64,000 bases of DNA from Verrucomicrobiaceae bacterium (GTDB taxonomy: Bacteria > Pseudomonadota > Gammaproteobacteria > Pseudomonadales > CAMLJR01). The position numbers were made by a program, and so were the translations under genes. Below, piece by piece: positions 45,636 through 53,887 of this stretch; position 1 is the stretch's first letter, and each line of letters starts with the position of its first letter. The DNA is taken from positions 1 through 64,000 of the forward strand of contig JAQGNY010000009.1 in assembly GCA_028293825.1 (NCBI GenBank), in the 5' to 3' direction. The notes under the pieces are model-generated. The model had not been told where the DNA came from. It did not search any database and saw only the letters and a list, made by a program, of their open reading frames with translations.

Positions 45636-47032
45636 ACACTCAGTCGAATATTCCCGCCGAATTATTTGAACCCGCTGTAGCGCGGCCGACACTGGACGTG
45701 GCTGTCGCTTCAGCATTGCCGTTCTGGCCGGCGTTGCGACGTCAATTGCGTAGCGATGCACGCGCCATAGTTTCATTGTTAGTTATTTTTATTTTAGTGA
45801 TTGCCGCTGTGGCGGGGCGCGGGTTGTGGCCGCTCGACCCGGCGCAGCAAATATTGGGTTCGGCCGCACAGGGTTCCATGCGCGCGCAACGCGCGTTAGT
45901 CGTGCGTACTACGATCGATGAACCGATTATCGAGTTATCGCCAGCTGCTTTATTGCCAGCGCCGCAATTAGCTTCGCCGCAGCATCTGCAAGTGCTCGAA
46001 GCTACTACCGAACGCGTGAAATTTCGTTGGAAGCTGGTTGCCGGCGCGCATTCTTATCGCATTTATCGGAACACACATGCACCGCGCGATCATGCCGATT
46101 TGGGCTTGCCGCTGGGGTTTACCACCGCGCGCGGACAGGTGAGTTTCAGCGATGGTTTATTGCTGCGCCCGCGCGATTATTTTTACAGCGTGGTGGCCAG
46201 CGATGGTGCGGACGAAGCCAAAACATTTGCGACGCTGACCATAACGCCGCAGCCCGCGATTGGTTTGCTAGAAGCGCAACTGCAAGGATTAGTCGCAGCG
46301 GATGTGCACGATGTAACGTCAGCGCCGCAAACTGTTTTATTACCGGCGCATCCCCTCGGTACCGATCATTTAGGGCGCGATTTACTGGCGCGATTATTAC
46401 AGGGTGCGCGTGTGTCGCTATTTATCGCGATCAGTGCCGCATTGTTATACGTCGCGTTGGGATTAGTCTACGGCGCGGTGGCAGGCTTTGCCGGCGGCGC
46501 AATCGATCACTGGATGATGCGCATCGCTGACTTTGTTATCGCGCTGCCATTTCTTTTATTTATGATTTTATTGCGTATCGCATTCGGTATTGCGCCCGGC
46601 GAAAGCGGTGTGATGCCATTGGTTATCGCGCTGGTATTGTTGAGCTGGCCCTCGACCGCACGGCTGGTGCGCGGCCAGGTTTTGCAATTGCGCGAAGAGC
46701 CTTACATCTCTGCGGCGCAACTCGCCGGTGCCGGCAATTTATATATTATTTTTCGCCATCTACTGCCGAATATGCTCGGCGTGATTTTAGTGACGCTCGC
46801 GTTCGCGATTCCCAATGCGATTTTTACCGAGGCATTTCTGTCGTTTATCGGCATGGGCGTAACGCCACCCGCGACATCGTGGGGCGCGATGAGCAGCGAT
46901 GGCGTGCAGAATTTATTGATCCATCCCACTGAGTTAATTTGGCCGGCGCTGTGTATTAGCGTCACTGTGCTCGCGTTTAATTTATTGGGCGATGCCTTGC
47001 GTGACGCGCTGGACATGAAGGTGCAGCGATGA
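45632..47032 (+). CDS. oppC: Oligopeptide ABC transporter permease, OppC type, with FN3-like insert
   Basis: A 466-residue permease, clearly longer than usual OppC (about 300). After the first membrane helix (about 44-63) there is a roughly 180-residue periplasmic segment. Within it residues 112-207 look like a fibronectin type III domain: a proline start, LQVLEATTERVKFRW, the SYRIYRN strand, and the YFYSVVASDGADE strand near the end. The permease core resumes at HPLGTDHLGRDLLARLLQGA and contains the EAA loop SAAQLAGAGNLYIIFRHLLP. Both ends overlap neighbours by four bases, so the insert is inside a normal operon gene and not a frameshift product. Confidence 0.88.
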   Translation: MNTQSNIPAELFEPAVARPTLDVAVASALPFWPALRRQLRSDARAIVSLLVIFILVIAAVAGRGLWPLDPAQQILGSAAQGSMRAQRALVVRTTIDEPIIELSPAALLPAPQLASPQHLQVLEATTERVKFRWKLVAGAHSYRIYRNTHAPRDHADLGLPLGFTTARGQVSFSDGLLLRPRDYFYSVVASDGADEAKTFATLTITPQPAIGLLEAQLQGLVAADVHDVTSAPQTVLLPAHPLGTDHLGRDLLARLLQGARVSLFIAISAALLYVALGLVYGAVAGFAGGAIDHWMMRIADFVIALPFLLFMILLRIAFGIAPGESGVMPLVIALVLLSWPSTARLVRGQVLQLREEPYISAAQLAGAGNLYIIFRHLLPNMLGVILVTLAFAIPNAIFTEAFLSFIGMGVTPPATSWGAMSSDGVQNLLIHPTELIWPALCISVTVLAFNLLGDALRDALDMKVQR

Positions 47033-48072
47033 GCGAGTCCGCGTCCTCAGTCGAATTAAGTAACCAGGCAACGGCAGCGGCGAATCAATTGCTGCGGATC
47101 GATCAATTAACGGTTCATATCAACACGCCGCACGGTGTTGTGCAGGCGTTGCGCGGTATCGATTTGCAATTGCGCGCCGGCGAAGCACTGGCATTGGTCG
47201 GTGAATCGGGCAGCGGCAAATCGATTACTGCGTTGAGCATTAGCGGTTTACTACCGGAAAGTGCTGCGATGGTTGGTGGCGATATTTTTTTCGCGCAGCA
47301 ACGCGTCAATGAATTCGATCAACGCGCGTGGAATAAATTGCGCGGTTCGCGAATCGGCATGGTGTTTCAAAACCCGATGTCGTCTTTCAATCCGTCGATG
47401 CGCGTTGGCGATCAAATTGCAGAAGTATTACGCGCGCATCGCGATTTATCGAAAACCGCAGCGCGGCTGCGCTCAGTGCAATTGCTCGAACGCATGCGCA
47501 TTGCAGATGCGGCGGCGCGTGCGCACCAATATCCGTTCGAATTTTCCGGCGGCATGTTGCAGCGCGCGATGATTGCCATGGCGGTGGCGTGCGAACCGCA
47601 ATTATTAATTGCCGATGAGCCGACCACTGCGCTCGATGTCACGGTGCAGGCCGAAGTGCTCGATTTACTGCGCGAATTGCGCCGCGATAGTGGCATGGCG
47701 TTGTTATTGATCACGCACGATCTTGGTATCGTCGCGCAAATTGCCGATCGTGTTGCGGTGATGTACGCCGGCCAAATTATCGAGCAGGGCCCGGTCGGCG
47801 CGCTATTACATGCACCGGCGCATCCGTATACCGCTGCATTGCAGGCAGCGGCACCAACTATTGCGCAGGATTTTTTACAGGCGATTCCCGGCACGCCGCC
47901 GGATTTAACCAATCCGCCGTCAGGCTGCGGTTTTTATGCGCGCTGCAAACACGCGATGCGTATTTGCATGGATGGAGCGGTTCCCAATTTCGAATTAAAT
48001 GCGCAGCACGCGAGTCGCTGTTGGTTGTTGCATCCGCAATGCAAAAATTCAGAGCCGTCTGTGGATGTCTAG
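47029..48072 (+). CDS. oppD: Oligopeptide ABC transporter ATPase, OppD type
   Basis: A 347-residue ATPase. Walker A is GESGSGKS and the signature FSGGMLQRAMIAMA. Walker B is LLIADEPTTALD. The C-terminal oligopeptide domain has the conserved PSGCGFYARCKHAMRIC with its cysteine pattern. It overlaps the OppC-type gene by four bases. It works as a heterodimer with the following OppF-type ATPase to drive import. Confidence 0.94.
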   Translation: MSESASSVELSNQATAAANQLLRIDQLTVHINTPHGVVQALRGIDLQLRAGEALALVGESGSGKSITALSISGLLPESAAMVGGDIFFAQQRVNEFDQRAWNKLRGSRIGMVFQNPMSSFNPSMRVGDQIAEVLRAHRDLSKTAARLRSVQLLERMRIADAAARAHQYPFEFSGGMLQRAMIAMAVACEPQLLIADEPTTALDVTVQAEVLDLLRELRRDSGMALLLITHDLGIVAQIADRVAVMYAGQIIEQGPVGALLHAPAHPYTAALQAAAPTIAQDFLQAIPGTPPDLTNPPSGCGFYARCKHAMRICMDGAVPNFELNAQHASRCWLLHPQCKNSEPSVDV

Positions 48073-48074
48073 CG

Positions 48075-48851
48075 ATGAGTGATTGTTTGCTGCGCGTAGA
48101 GAATCTCGGCAAAGAATTTTTATTGCCGGGACGCGAAAGCTTTTGGGCGGCACGTGCAATTAATTTCGAGCTGCGCAGTGGCGAAGCATTTGGCTTGGTG
48201 GGCGAGAGCGGTTCCGGCAAATCGACACTGGGTCGTTTATTGATTGGTCTGCATGAAAAATCGGAAGGTGCCGTTTATTTTCGCGGCGAGCGCTTGCCGC
48301 AGCGTTATAGGCAACGCGACTTTAAAAATTACGCAAAGCACATGCAGATGGTTTTTCAAGATCCGTATGCGACGTTGAATCCACGCTTCACCATCGGCAG
48401 CAGTATTGCAGAGCCGCTGCGGTTGCGCGGTGAGCGCGATAATTTAGCGCAACGGGTGGCGCAGATGCTGGAGCGCGTTGGTTTGGCGCCGGCGATGGGC
48501 AATCGCTATCCGCATGAATTTTCCGGGGGGCAGCGCCAGCGTATCGGTATCGCGCGTGCATTAATCGCCGAGCCAGCGCTATTGGTTTGCGACGAGCCGG
48601 TATCGGCGCTCGACGTATCGGTGCAGGCTCAAATTATTAATTTGTTGCGCGAATTGCAGCGTGAAATGCAGTTGACGTTAATTTTTATTTCGCACGATCT
48701 CGCGGTGGTGCAACATTTGTGCGATCGCATTGCGGTAATGGAGAAGGGGCGTATTGTCGAACTGGCGGATAAGCAAACGCTGTTTAATACGCCGCAACAT
48801 GCGTTCACGCAAAAATTATTAGCCGCGCGTTATCAGGGTATTAATAATTAA
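48075..48851 (+). CDS. oppF: Oligopeptide ABC transporter ATPase, OppF type, short
   Basis: A 258-residue ATPase. Walker A is GESGSGKS, the Q-loop is MVFQDPYATLNPR, the signature FSGGQRQRIGIARAL, and Walker B ALLVCDEPVSALD. It ends soon after the H-loop and the AFTQKLLAARY segment. It therefore lacks the C-terminal oligopeptide-transporter domain that most OppF proteins have, including its cysteine motif. The start is three bases after the OppD stop; the open frame upstream to 47964 is only overlap with OppD. Confidence 0.9.
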   Translation: MSDCLLRVENLGKEFLLPGRESFWAARAINFELRSGEAFGLVGESGSGKSTLGRLLIGLHEKSEGAVYFRGERLPQRYRQRDFKNYAKHMQMVFQDPYATLNPRFTIGSSIAEPLRLRGERDNLAQRVAQMLERVGLAPAMGNRYPHEFSGGQRQRIGIARALIAEPALLVCDEPVSALDVSVQAQIINLLRELQREMQLTLIFISHDLAVVQHLCDRIAVMEKGRIVELADKQTLFNTPQHAFTQKLLAARYQGINN

Positions 48852-48912
48852 ATCGGTCGTAAATTTAAAACGGACGTGAATAAAAAATACAAAAATAGCC
48901 GGCGCAGATACC

Positions 48913-50079
48913 TTACGGCGCTGCGCGCAATTCTTTTTTAAGCGGTGTATCCAGGGCCGCGCGCCAGCAGTTGCGACCGGCATGTTTGGCAGCGTAAAGC
49001 GCGGAATCTGCAGCGCCGAGTAATTGCCGCGCAGCGTGTTGTTCCGGTTGATCGGGAATACGCGTGGCGCAGCCGATGCTGGTAGTGATGCGAATGGTGC
49101 CGGCTTCGGGGTGTTCCATTTCCAATGCGGCAACTGCTTCGATAATTTGCTGCGCCATCTGCGTCGCGCCTTCACCATCGGTATTGATCAATAGCAACGC
49201 AAATTCCTCACCGCCGATTCGCGCCAGTACATCGCCCGAGCGCTGCGCTGCCGTGGTCAAACATAAACCCACTTCTTGCAACACATAATCGCCAAATTGA
49301 TGGCCGAAGCGATCGTTGACCAGCTTGAAATGGTCGAGGTCGATGATCAGCAATGACACCGGATAACCTTGCCGGAACGCACGTTTCCATTCGAGCTCAA
49401 GATGCACGTCGAAATAGGCGCGATTGTGCAGACGCGTCACCGGATCGGTGAAGCTGGTGTACTCCAATTCCTTGGTGCGCTGTTCGAGTTGCAACGCGGT
49501 TTTTATCGCTTGCAGATAATCGTGTTGGCGTGCGCGCGTGGCGAACATCAGATAGCCGATAAATACGCAGCTGAGCGCGGCGATCATCAGCGATTCGCGA
49601 GTGCCGATTAATAGCAGCGACATAACGGACGGAAGCGCTACGGCAATCGGCAAATACACGCGCAATAACGAATGAAAGCCCAGTGCCCAACTGCTCGAAC
49701 TGGCAATCGCGGCAGCGGTTAATAGCATCGGCCAGCGCAGCGGCAGTAATTGATCGTCGGCAACACATAGTGCAGTCATCACACCCCAATGCGCGGCATT
49801 GGTTACGGTGGTGACGATCAGGTGGTATTCGAGACGTTGAAACGCGGCCATCGAAAAGTTTTTCAAGCCATGCAGCAACCAGGCGCGCGATAGCGTCGTC
49901 AACGCCAATACCGCGGTGTTGATCCAGAAATAATGCGGGGCTATGTGCGGTAAATCGGTAAATGCAGACAGCACTATCCAGATCAGCGGATACACGAAAA
50001 CGCTGGATACGTTTTGCCGTCCCAGATCTTGCAGCGTGCGAACGCTGATTTCGAGCGCTAGAGCCTTGTCTTCATTCAT
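48913..50079 (-). CDS. Membrane diguanylate cyclase (GGDEF)
   Basis: A 388-residue protein that would make c-di-GMP from two GTP. The N-terminal 190 residues contain about six hydrophobic helices, then a short coiled linker (LQAIKTALQLEQRTKELEY). The GGDEF domain begins at FTDPVTRLHNRAYF and has the active-site motif GGEEF. An RxxD inhibitory site (RSGD) lies five residues before it, so product inhibition is expected. It is convergent with the opp operon. The input signal is unknown. Confidence 0.92.
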   Translation of the reverse strand: MNEDKALALEISVRTLQDLGRQNVSSVFVYPLIWIVLSAFTDLPHIAPHYFWINTAVLALTTLSRAWLLHGLKNFSMAAFQRLEYHLIVTTVTNAAHWGVMTALCVADDQLLPLRWPMLLTAAAIASSSSWALGFHSLLRVYLPIAVALPSVMSLLLIGTRESLMIAALSCVFIGYLMFATRARQHDYLQAIKTALQLEQRTKELEYTSFTDPVTRLHNRAYFDVHLELEWKRAFRQGYPVSLLIIDLDHFKLVNDRFGHQFGDYVLQEVGLCLTTAAQRSGDVLARIGGEEFALLLINTDGEGATQMAQQIIEAVAALEMEHPEAGTIRITTSIGCATRIPDQPEQHAARQLLGAADSALYAAKHAGRNCWRAALDTPLKKELRAAP

Positions 50080-50190
50080 AAGCTGTTGGACCGCGCGGCA
50101 ATCGAAGCGTTACCACGGTGGCAGTAACCATGCGATGGTCGCGGCGGCATTACATTCAATCTCTAATGGCAAAGGCGCATTGGCATGCGC

Positions 50191-50233
50191 AAAAAAATAA
50201 ACACCGCCGCCCTTTGTCGAAAGGGCGGCGGTG
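50191..50233 (-). terminator. Strong Rho-independent terminator
   Basis: CACCGCCGCCCTTT (50202-50215) and AAAGGGCGGCGGTG (50220-50233) form a perfect 14-pair GC-rich stem with loop GTCG. In the minus direction it is followed by a T-rich run (50191-50200 on the plus strand reads AAAAAAATAA). It lies directly after the stop of the coiled-coil protein gene. Confidence 0.93.
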
Positions 50234-50243
50234 ATAACGCAGT

Positions 50244-51335
50244 TTATTTACCGCCTTCCAACGCGCTGTTATAAATCGTCAGATGCGGACTCTTTTCGTC
50301 GCTGGCATCGAGTAAAAATACTTGGTCGCCGGCGTCGCTGGCAGAAAATGTAACCGGCCAGCGATTGAAGCCCAGCACCGCCTCGTATTGGCCCGCCGCA
50401 ATAGGGTTGCTGCCGCGATATTGATTATTGCCGAGGCCTTTCAATGTGATTTTGTCTTTGTTGGTGGCCGCGACATCGGCCCGTTTCACGTACACACTTT
50501 GATTGATCGTACGTCGGGTATCGGCATTCGCGGTGCGTTGCGCAATTTCTTGCAAGGCGTGCAACACCGCTTGTTGGCTGTCGAGTTTCACTAGAGAACC
50601 CGCGTTCGTTGCAGCTACCGGGGCTGCGGGTGTCGCCGCTGCTGGAGCGGGTTTAGCGGCGGCGAGCTCCGGCTTCGGTGCTGTTGCCGCCGCCGCCAAC
50701 GCCGGAGCCGATACCACTGGCGCAGGTGCGGCCGCTTGGGCTTTCGCTTCGCCGGCTTCTTTGCTCGCCAAAGCAGCTTTCAAACGTTCTATTTCTTTGC
50801 GTGCGGCTTCAGCTTCTTGCTTGCTGCGCGCCAGTTCTTGTTCTTGCTGCTGGCGCTTGGCGCGTTCATCGGCCAATTTTTGCGCTTGTTGCACGTCGGC
50901 TGCAGGTTCTGCTGCGATTTTGCTGAGGTCTTTAATTTGCTGCTGCTTGGCGGCGACCTGTTGTTTCAGGCGCTCGACTTCATCGTTCACCGCTTCCGCA
51001 TCGCCGTGTGCTTTATCGTATTTGATTTGTGCGAGCTTAAATTTGAATTCGGCGTTGCGCGCTTTGCCGTCGTTTTCGGTACCGGGATTGGTTTTTACCT
51101 CGGCTCGCGCATCGCTCAACGCTTTTTGAGCTGCGGCGAGTTCGGCTTGTTCCGGTGACGGACGGTTGCGCAGGGCGGTCGCTTGTTGCTGCTTGGCCGA
51201 AATCTGCTGGTTAAGGGTGGCGATATCTTTTTCTATCGTCGCTTGTTGGCTGCGTACATCCTGGGCAAAAGCGCTAGCTCCCAGCAAGCCCGCCACTGCC
51301 ATCAGGCCGGCTGCGCCGAAATTTTTCCAACTCAT
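50244..51335 (-). CDS. Exported coiled-coil protein, function unknown
   Basis: About 363 residues. The signal peptide is MSWKNFGAAGLMAVAGLLGA with cleavage near SAFA-Q. A long Gln/Ala/Lys/Glu-rich coiled coil follows (about 25-200), containing repeated heptads such as LNQQISAKQQQATALR and RLKQQVAAKQQQIKDL. An Ala/Pro-rich linker (about 200-260) and a small C-terminal domain follow. That domain has AVLHALQEIAQRTANADTRR, YVKRADVAA and NRWPVTFSASDAGDQVFLLD. I do not recognise the family. The frame is open to 51449, but the ATG at 51335, after GAGGTAAC, starts the signal peptide. A perfect terminator follows. Confidence 0.75.
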   Translation of the reverse strand: MSWKNFGAAGLMAVAGLLGASAFAQDVRSQQATIEKDIATLNQQISAKQQQATALRNRPSPEQAELAAAQKALSDARAEVKTNPGTENDGKARNAEFKFKLAQIKYDKAHGDAEAVNDEVERLKQQVAAKQQQIKDLSKIAAEPAADVQQAQKLADERAKRQQQEQELARSKQEAEAARKEIERLKAALASKEAGEAKAQAAAPAPVVSAPALAAAATAPKPELAAAKPAPAAATPAAPVAATNAGSLVKLDSQQAVLHALQEIAQRTANADTRRTINQSVYVKRADVAATNKDKITLKGLGNNQYRGSNPIAAGQYEAVLGFNRWPVTFSASDAGDQVFLLDASDEKSPHLTIYNSALEGGK

Positions 51336-51561
51336 TGTGAAAGTTACCTCATGAAATCTAGCTGTAACAGGGCGGCCAAAAGGGATGGGGCCGTCGTCGC
51401 TCCGCGACCCATGAAATATGGCAGATAAGCCTTGTTTGTCAAAAGCCAATAGCGAAAGGTTGCGAGCTACCGCTCAACGGCAGTTAGCGGCGACGGATGA
51501 CAAACCGGGGCGGGGTATTTAGACTTGCCGCCAACTTTAATAACGATGATGTCACTCACTC

Positions 51562-52053
51562 ATGCCGCTGTATCGTACCCAGTCCGTATCCGCCGAAAAG
51601 CTGTTAACCATTTCGATCAATTTGCTGCATCAGGCATTTGGCGACACCACGCGCCTGCTGGCGAAGCGACGTTTTCAGTACCTTGAAAACGGCAAGTCGG
51701 TTTATCTGGCGCATGTGAAGATGGAGGACGACAGCCAGCTAAAAGTGAACGTGAAGCTGGAGCGCAGCGAATTAAAAGGAAAGCTGAACTTCAGCGCGTT
51801 TCGCCAAGTAGTGGCTCACTTGCTCGGTGCGTGCGCGCAGCAGATTGAGTCGAAGCAACAGCTCAATACGTTTTCCGATACCGATGAGAAGCGCTGGATT
51901 TATTTGATTCCGGCGTTGTATCAAAGTGACGTTGCACAAAACATGCTGGTGCTGGGTGTTAATTTGCGGCAACCCGGCGAGCTGACGCTGGAGCTGATGT
52001 TTGTCGATCCCACCCAGTTTCAGCAGCAAGAACGCACCGCCGCACAAGCCTAA
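51562..52053 (+). CDS. Hypothetical protein, 163 residues
   Basis: A soluble alpha/beta protein without signal peptide or membrane helix. It has basic and aromatic stretches (RLLAKRRFQYLENGKSVYLAH, ERSELKGKLNFSAFRQVVAH) and a strand-rich C-terminal half (NMLVLGVNLRQPGELTLELMF). I cannot assign a family. It is the only gene between the divergent coiled-coil protein gene and fadD. No strong Shine-Dalgarno was seen, so the start is tentative. Confidence 0.6.
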   Translation: MPLYRTQSVSAEKLLTISINLLHQAFGDTTRLLAKRRFQYLENGKSVYLAHVKMEDDSQLKVNVKLERSELKGKLNFSAFRQVVAHLLGACAQQIESKQQLNTFSDTDEKRWIYLIPALYQSDVAQNMLVLGVNLRQPGELTLELMFVDPTQFQQQERTAAQA

Positions 52054-52147
52054 ACGCCTGGTCGCGGTCAGCGTCTTGTAGTAGTGGCGGACTAACAGCA
52101 GTGCCTTCTTTTCTTTCGCCTTCTTTCGCCGACCGGGGTGCAGCTGC

Positions 52148-53839
52148 ATGATCGAAACAATAATAGAGACAGCGCGTGCAAAAGCCGGCGTAGCAAGTCA
52201 GCTGGATTTCGATCAATTCCCGAACATCATCGCCATGTTCGATGCGGCCGTATCGAACTATGCCGATAAACCCGCATTCAGCAGTCTTGGCAAGACCATT
52301 ACCTTGCGTGAACTCGATCAGCTGTCGCGTCAATTCGCCGCCTTTCTGCAGCAACAACCGCAATTACAACGCGGCGATCGCATCGCGATTCAAATGCCGA
52401 ATTTAATTCAGTACCCAGTGGCGTTGTTTGGCGCGATGCGCGCGGGCTTCGTCGTCGTCAATACCAATCCGCTGTACAGCGCGCCCGAAGTCGAACATCA
52501 GCTGAACGATTCCGGTGCCAAGGCGCTGGTGGTGCTGGCGAATTTCGCCCACAACGTGTCGACGATTCTGTCGAAAACTTCGGTGCAGCTGGTGATCGTC
52601 ACCGAGCTTGCCGATTTACACGCGCCGCTCAAGCGCACCGTGATTAATTTCGGCGCGCGTTACATCAAGCATCTGGTGCCGGCGTTTTCCATTCCGGGAG
52701 CGATCAGCTTTCGCGCGGCCCTACGTGGCGACGCAAGTAAATTAAAAGGAATCAATGCGCAGCCCGATGATCTCGCCGTGCTGCAATACACCGGCGGCAC
52801 CACCGGTGTCGCCAAAGGCGCGATGCTCAGCCATCGCAATTTGATCGCGAATGCATTGCAGGGCGCCGCGATGTTTGCGACTTATGGCTTGCGTCCGGCC
52901 AGCGAAACCTTCATCGCGCCGCTGCCGTTATGTCATATCTATTCGTTTACCGTCGGTATGATTTTGCTCAGTAGCGGCAATCACAGCGTGTTGATTCCAA
53001 ATCCGCGCGATTTAAAACATCTGATTTCCGAAATGCGCCGCTATCCATTCACCGGCTTTACCGGGCTGAATACCTTATTCGTAGCGCTGAGCCAGAATCC
53101 AGATTTCGCCACGCTGGACTTTTCGCGGATGAAAACGACCGTGTCCGGCGGTATGGCGTTGACCGGCGGCGCGGCGCAACGCTGGCGGCAAATCACCGGC
53201 TGCGATGTGTACGAAGGCTACGGTCTGACCGAGGCATCGCCCGTGGTGTCGGTGAACCCCGGCACCAACAATCAAATCGGCACCATCGGCGTGGCGGTGC
53301 CCGGCACGCATATAAAGGTGGTCGACGAAGAGAATCGCGAGCTCGATCTCAATCAACCTGGCGAATTGTGTGTGAAAGGCCCGCAGGTGATGCTCGGCTA
53401 CTGGCAGCGCGCGGATGAAACACGCAAGGTGCTCGATGACGACGGCTGGCTGCGCACCGGCGACATCGCCATCGTGCGCGAGGACGGCTACATCAAAATC
53501 GTCGATCGCAAAAAAGACGTGATCGTCGTGTCCGGTTTTAAGGTGTTTCCGGGCGAAGTCGAGGATGTGTTGAGCCGCCATCCCGATATTTTGGAGTGCG
53601 CGGTGATTGGCGTGCCGGATGAGCATTCCGGCGAAGTGGTGAAAGCCTTTGTGGTGCGGCGCAGCGATAGCCTTACAGAGCAGCAGGTGCGCGATTTCTG
53701 TCACGAGAATTTAACCGGCTACAAAGTGCCAAAACAGGTTGAATTCCGCGACGATTTGCCGAAATCTAACGTCGGCAAAGTATTGCGTCGCGAGCTGCGT
53801 GACGAAGAAACTAAAAAACTCACGCAAACGGCGAAGTAA
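52148..53839 (+). CDS. fadD: Long-chain fatty acid-CoA ligase
   Basis: A 563-residue acyl-CoA synthetase that activates fatty acids with ATP and CoA at the membrane. Visible motifs are the P-loop-like YTGGTTGVAKGAML (AMP-binding), GYGLTEASPVVS, WLRTGDIAIVREDGYIKIVDR and the lysine region NVGKVLRREL. Size and N-terminus match FadD. It lies 49 bases upstream of hrpA in the same direction. A regulatory site for FadR was not recognised. Confidence 0.94.
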   Translation: MIETIIETARAKAGVASQLDFDQFPNIIAMFDAAVSNYADKPAFSSLGKTITLRELDQLSRQFAAFLQQQPQLQRGDRIAIQMPNLIQYPVALFGAMRAGFVVVNTNPLYSAPEVEHQLNDSGAKALVVLANFAHNVSTILSKTSVQLVIVTELADLHAPLKRTVINFGARYIKHLVPAFSIPGAISFRAALRGDASKLKGINAQPDDLAVLQYTGGTTGVAKGAMLSHRNLIANALQGAAMFATYGLRPASETFIAPLPLCHIYSFTVGMILLSSGNHSVLIPNPRDLKHLISEMRRYPFTGFTGLNTLFVALSQNPDFATLDFSRMKTTVSGGMALTGGAAQRWRQITGCDVYEGYGLTEASPVVSVNPGTNNQIGTIGVAVPGTHIKVVDEENRELDLNQPGELCVKGPQVMLGYWQRADETRKVLDDDGWLRTGDIAIVREDGYIKIVDRKKDVIVVSGFKVFPGEVEDVLSRHPDILECAVIGVPDEHSGEVVKAFVVRRSDSLTEQQVRDFCHENLTGYKVPKQVEFRDDLPKSNVGKVLRRELRDEETKKLTQTAK

Positions 53840-53887
53840 ACGCGCTGACGTATAATGGCCGGCCGTACTCCGTCGCGGTAAACCGGT

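Noticed and set aside
47964-48074. Upstream extension of the OppF-type frame
   Set aside because: It overlaps the OppD C-terminus; ATG 48075 starts the normal ATPase domain.
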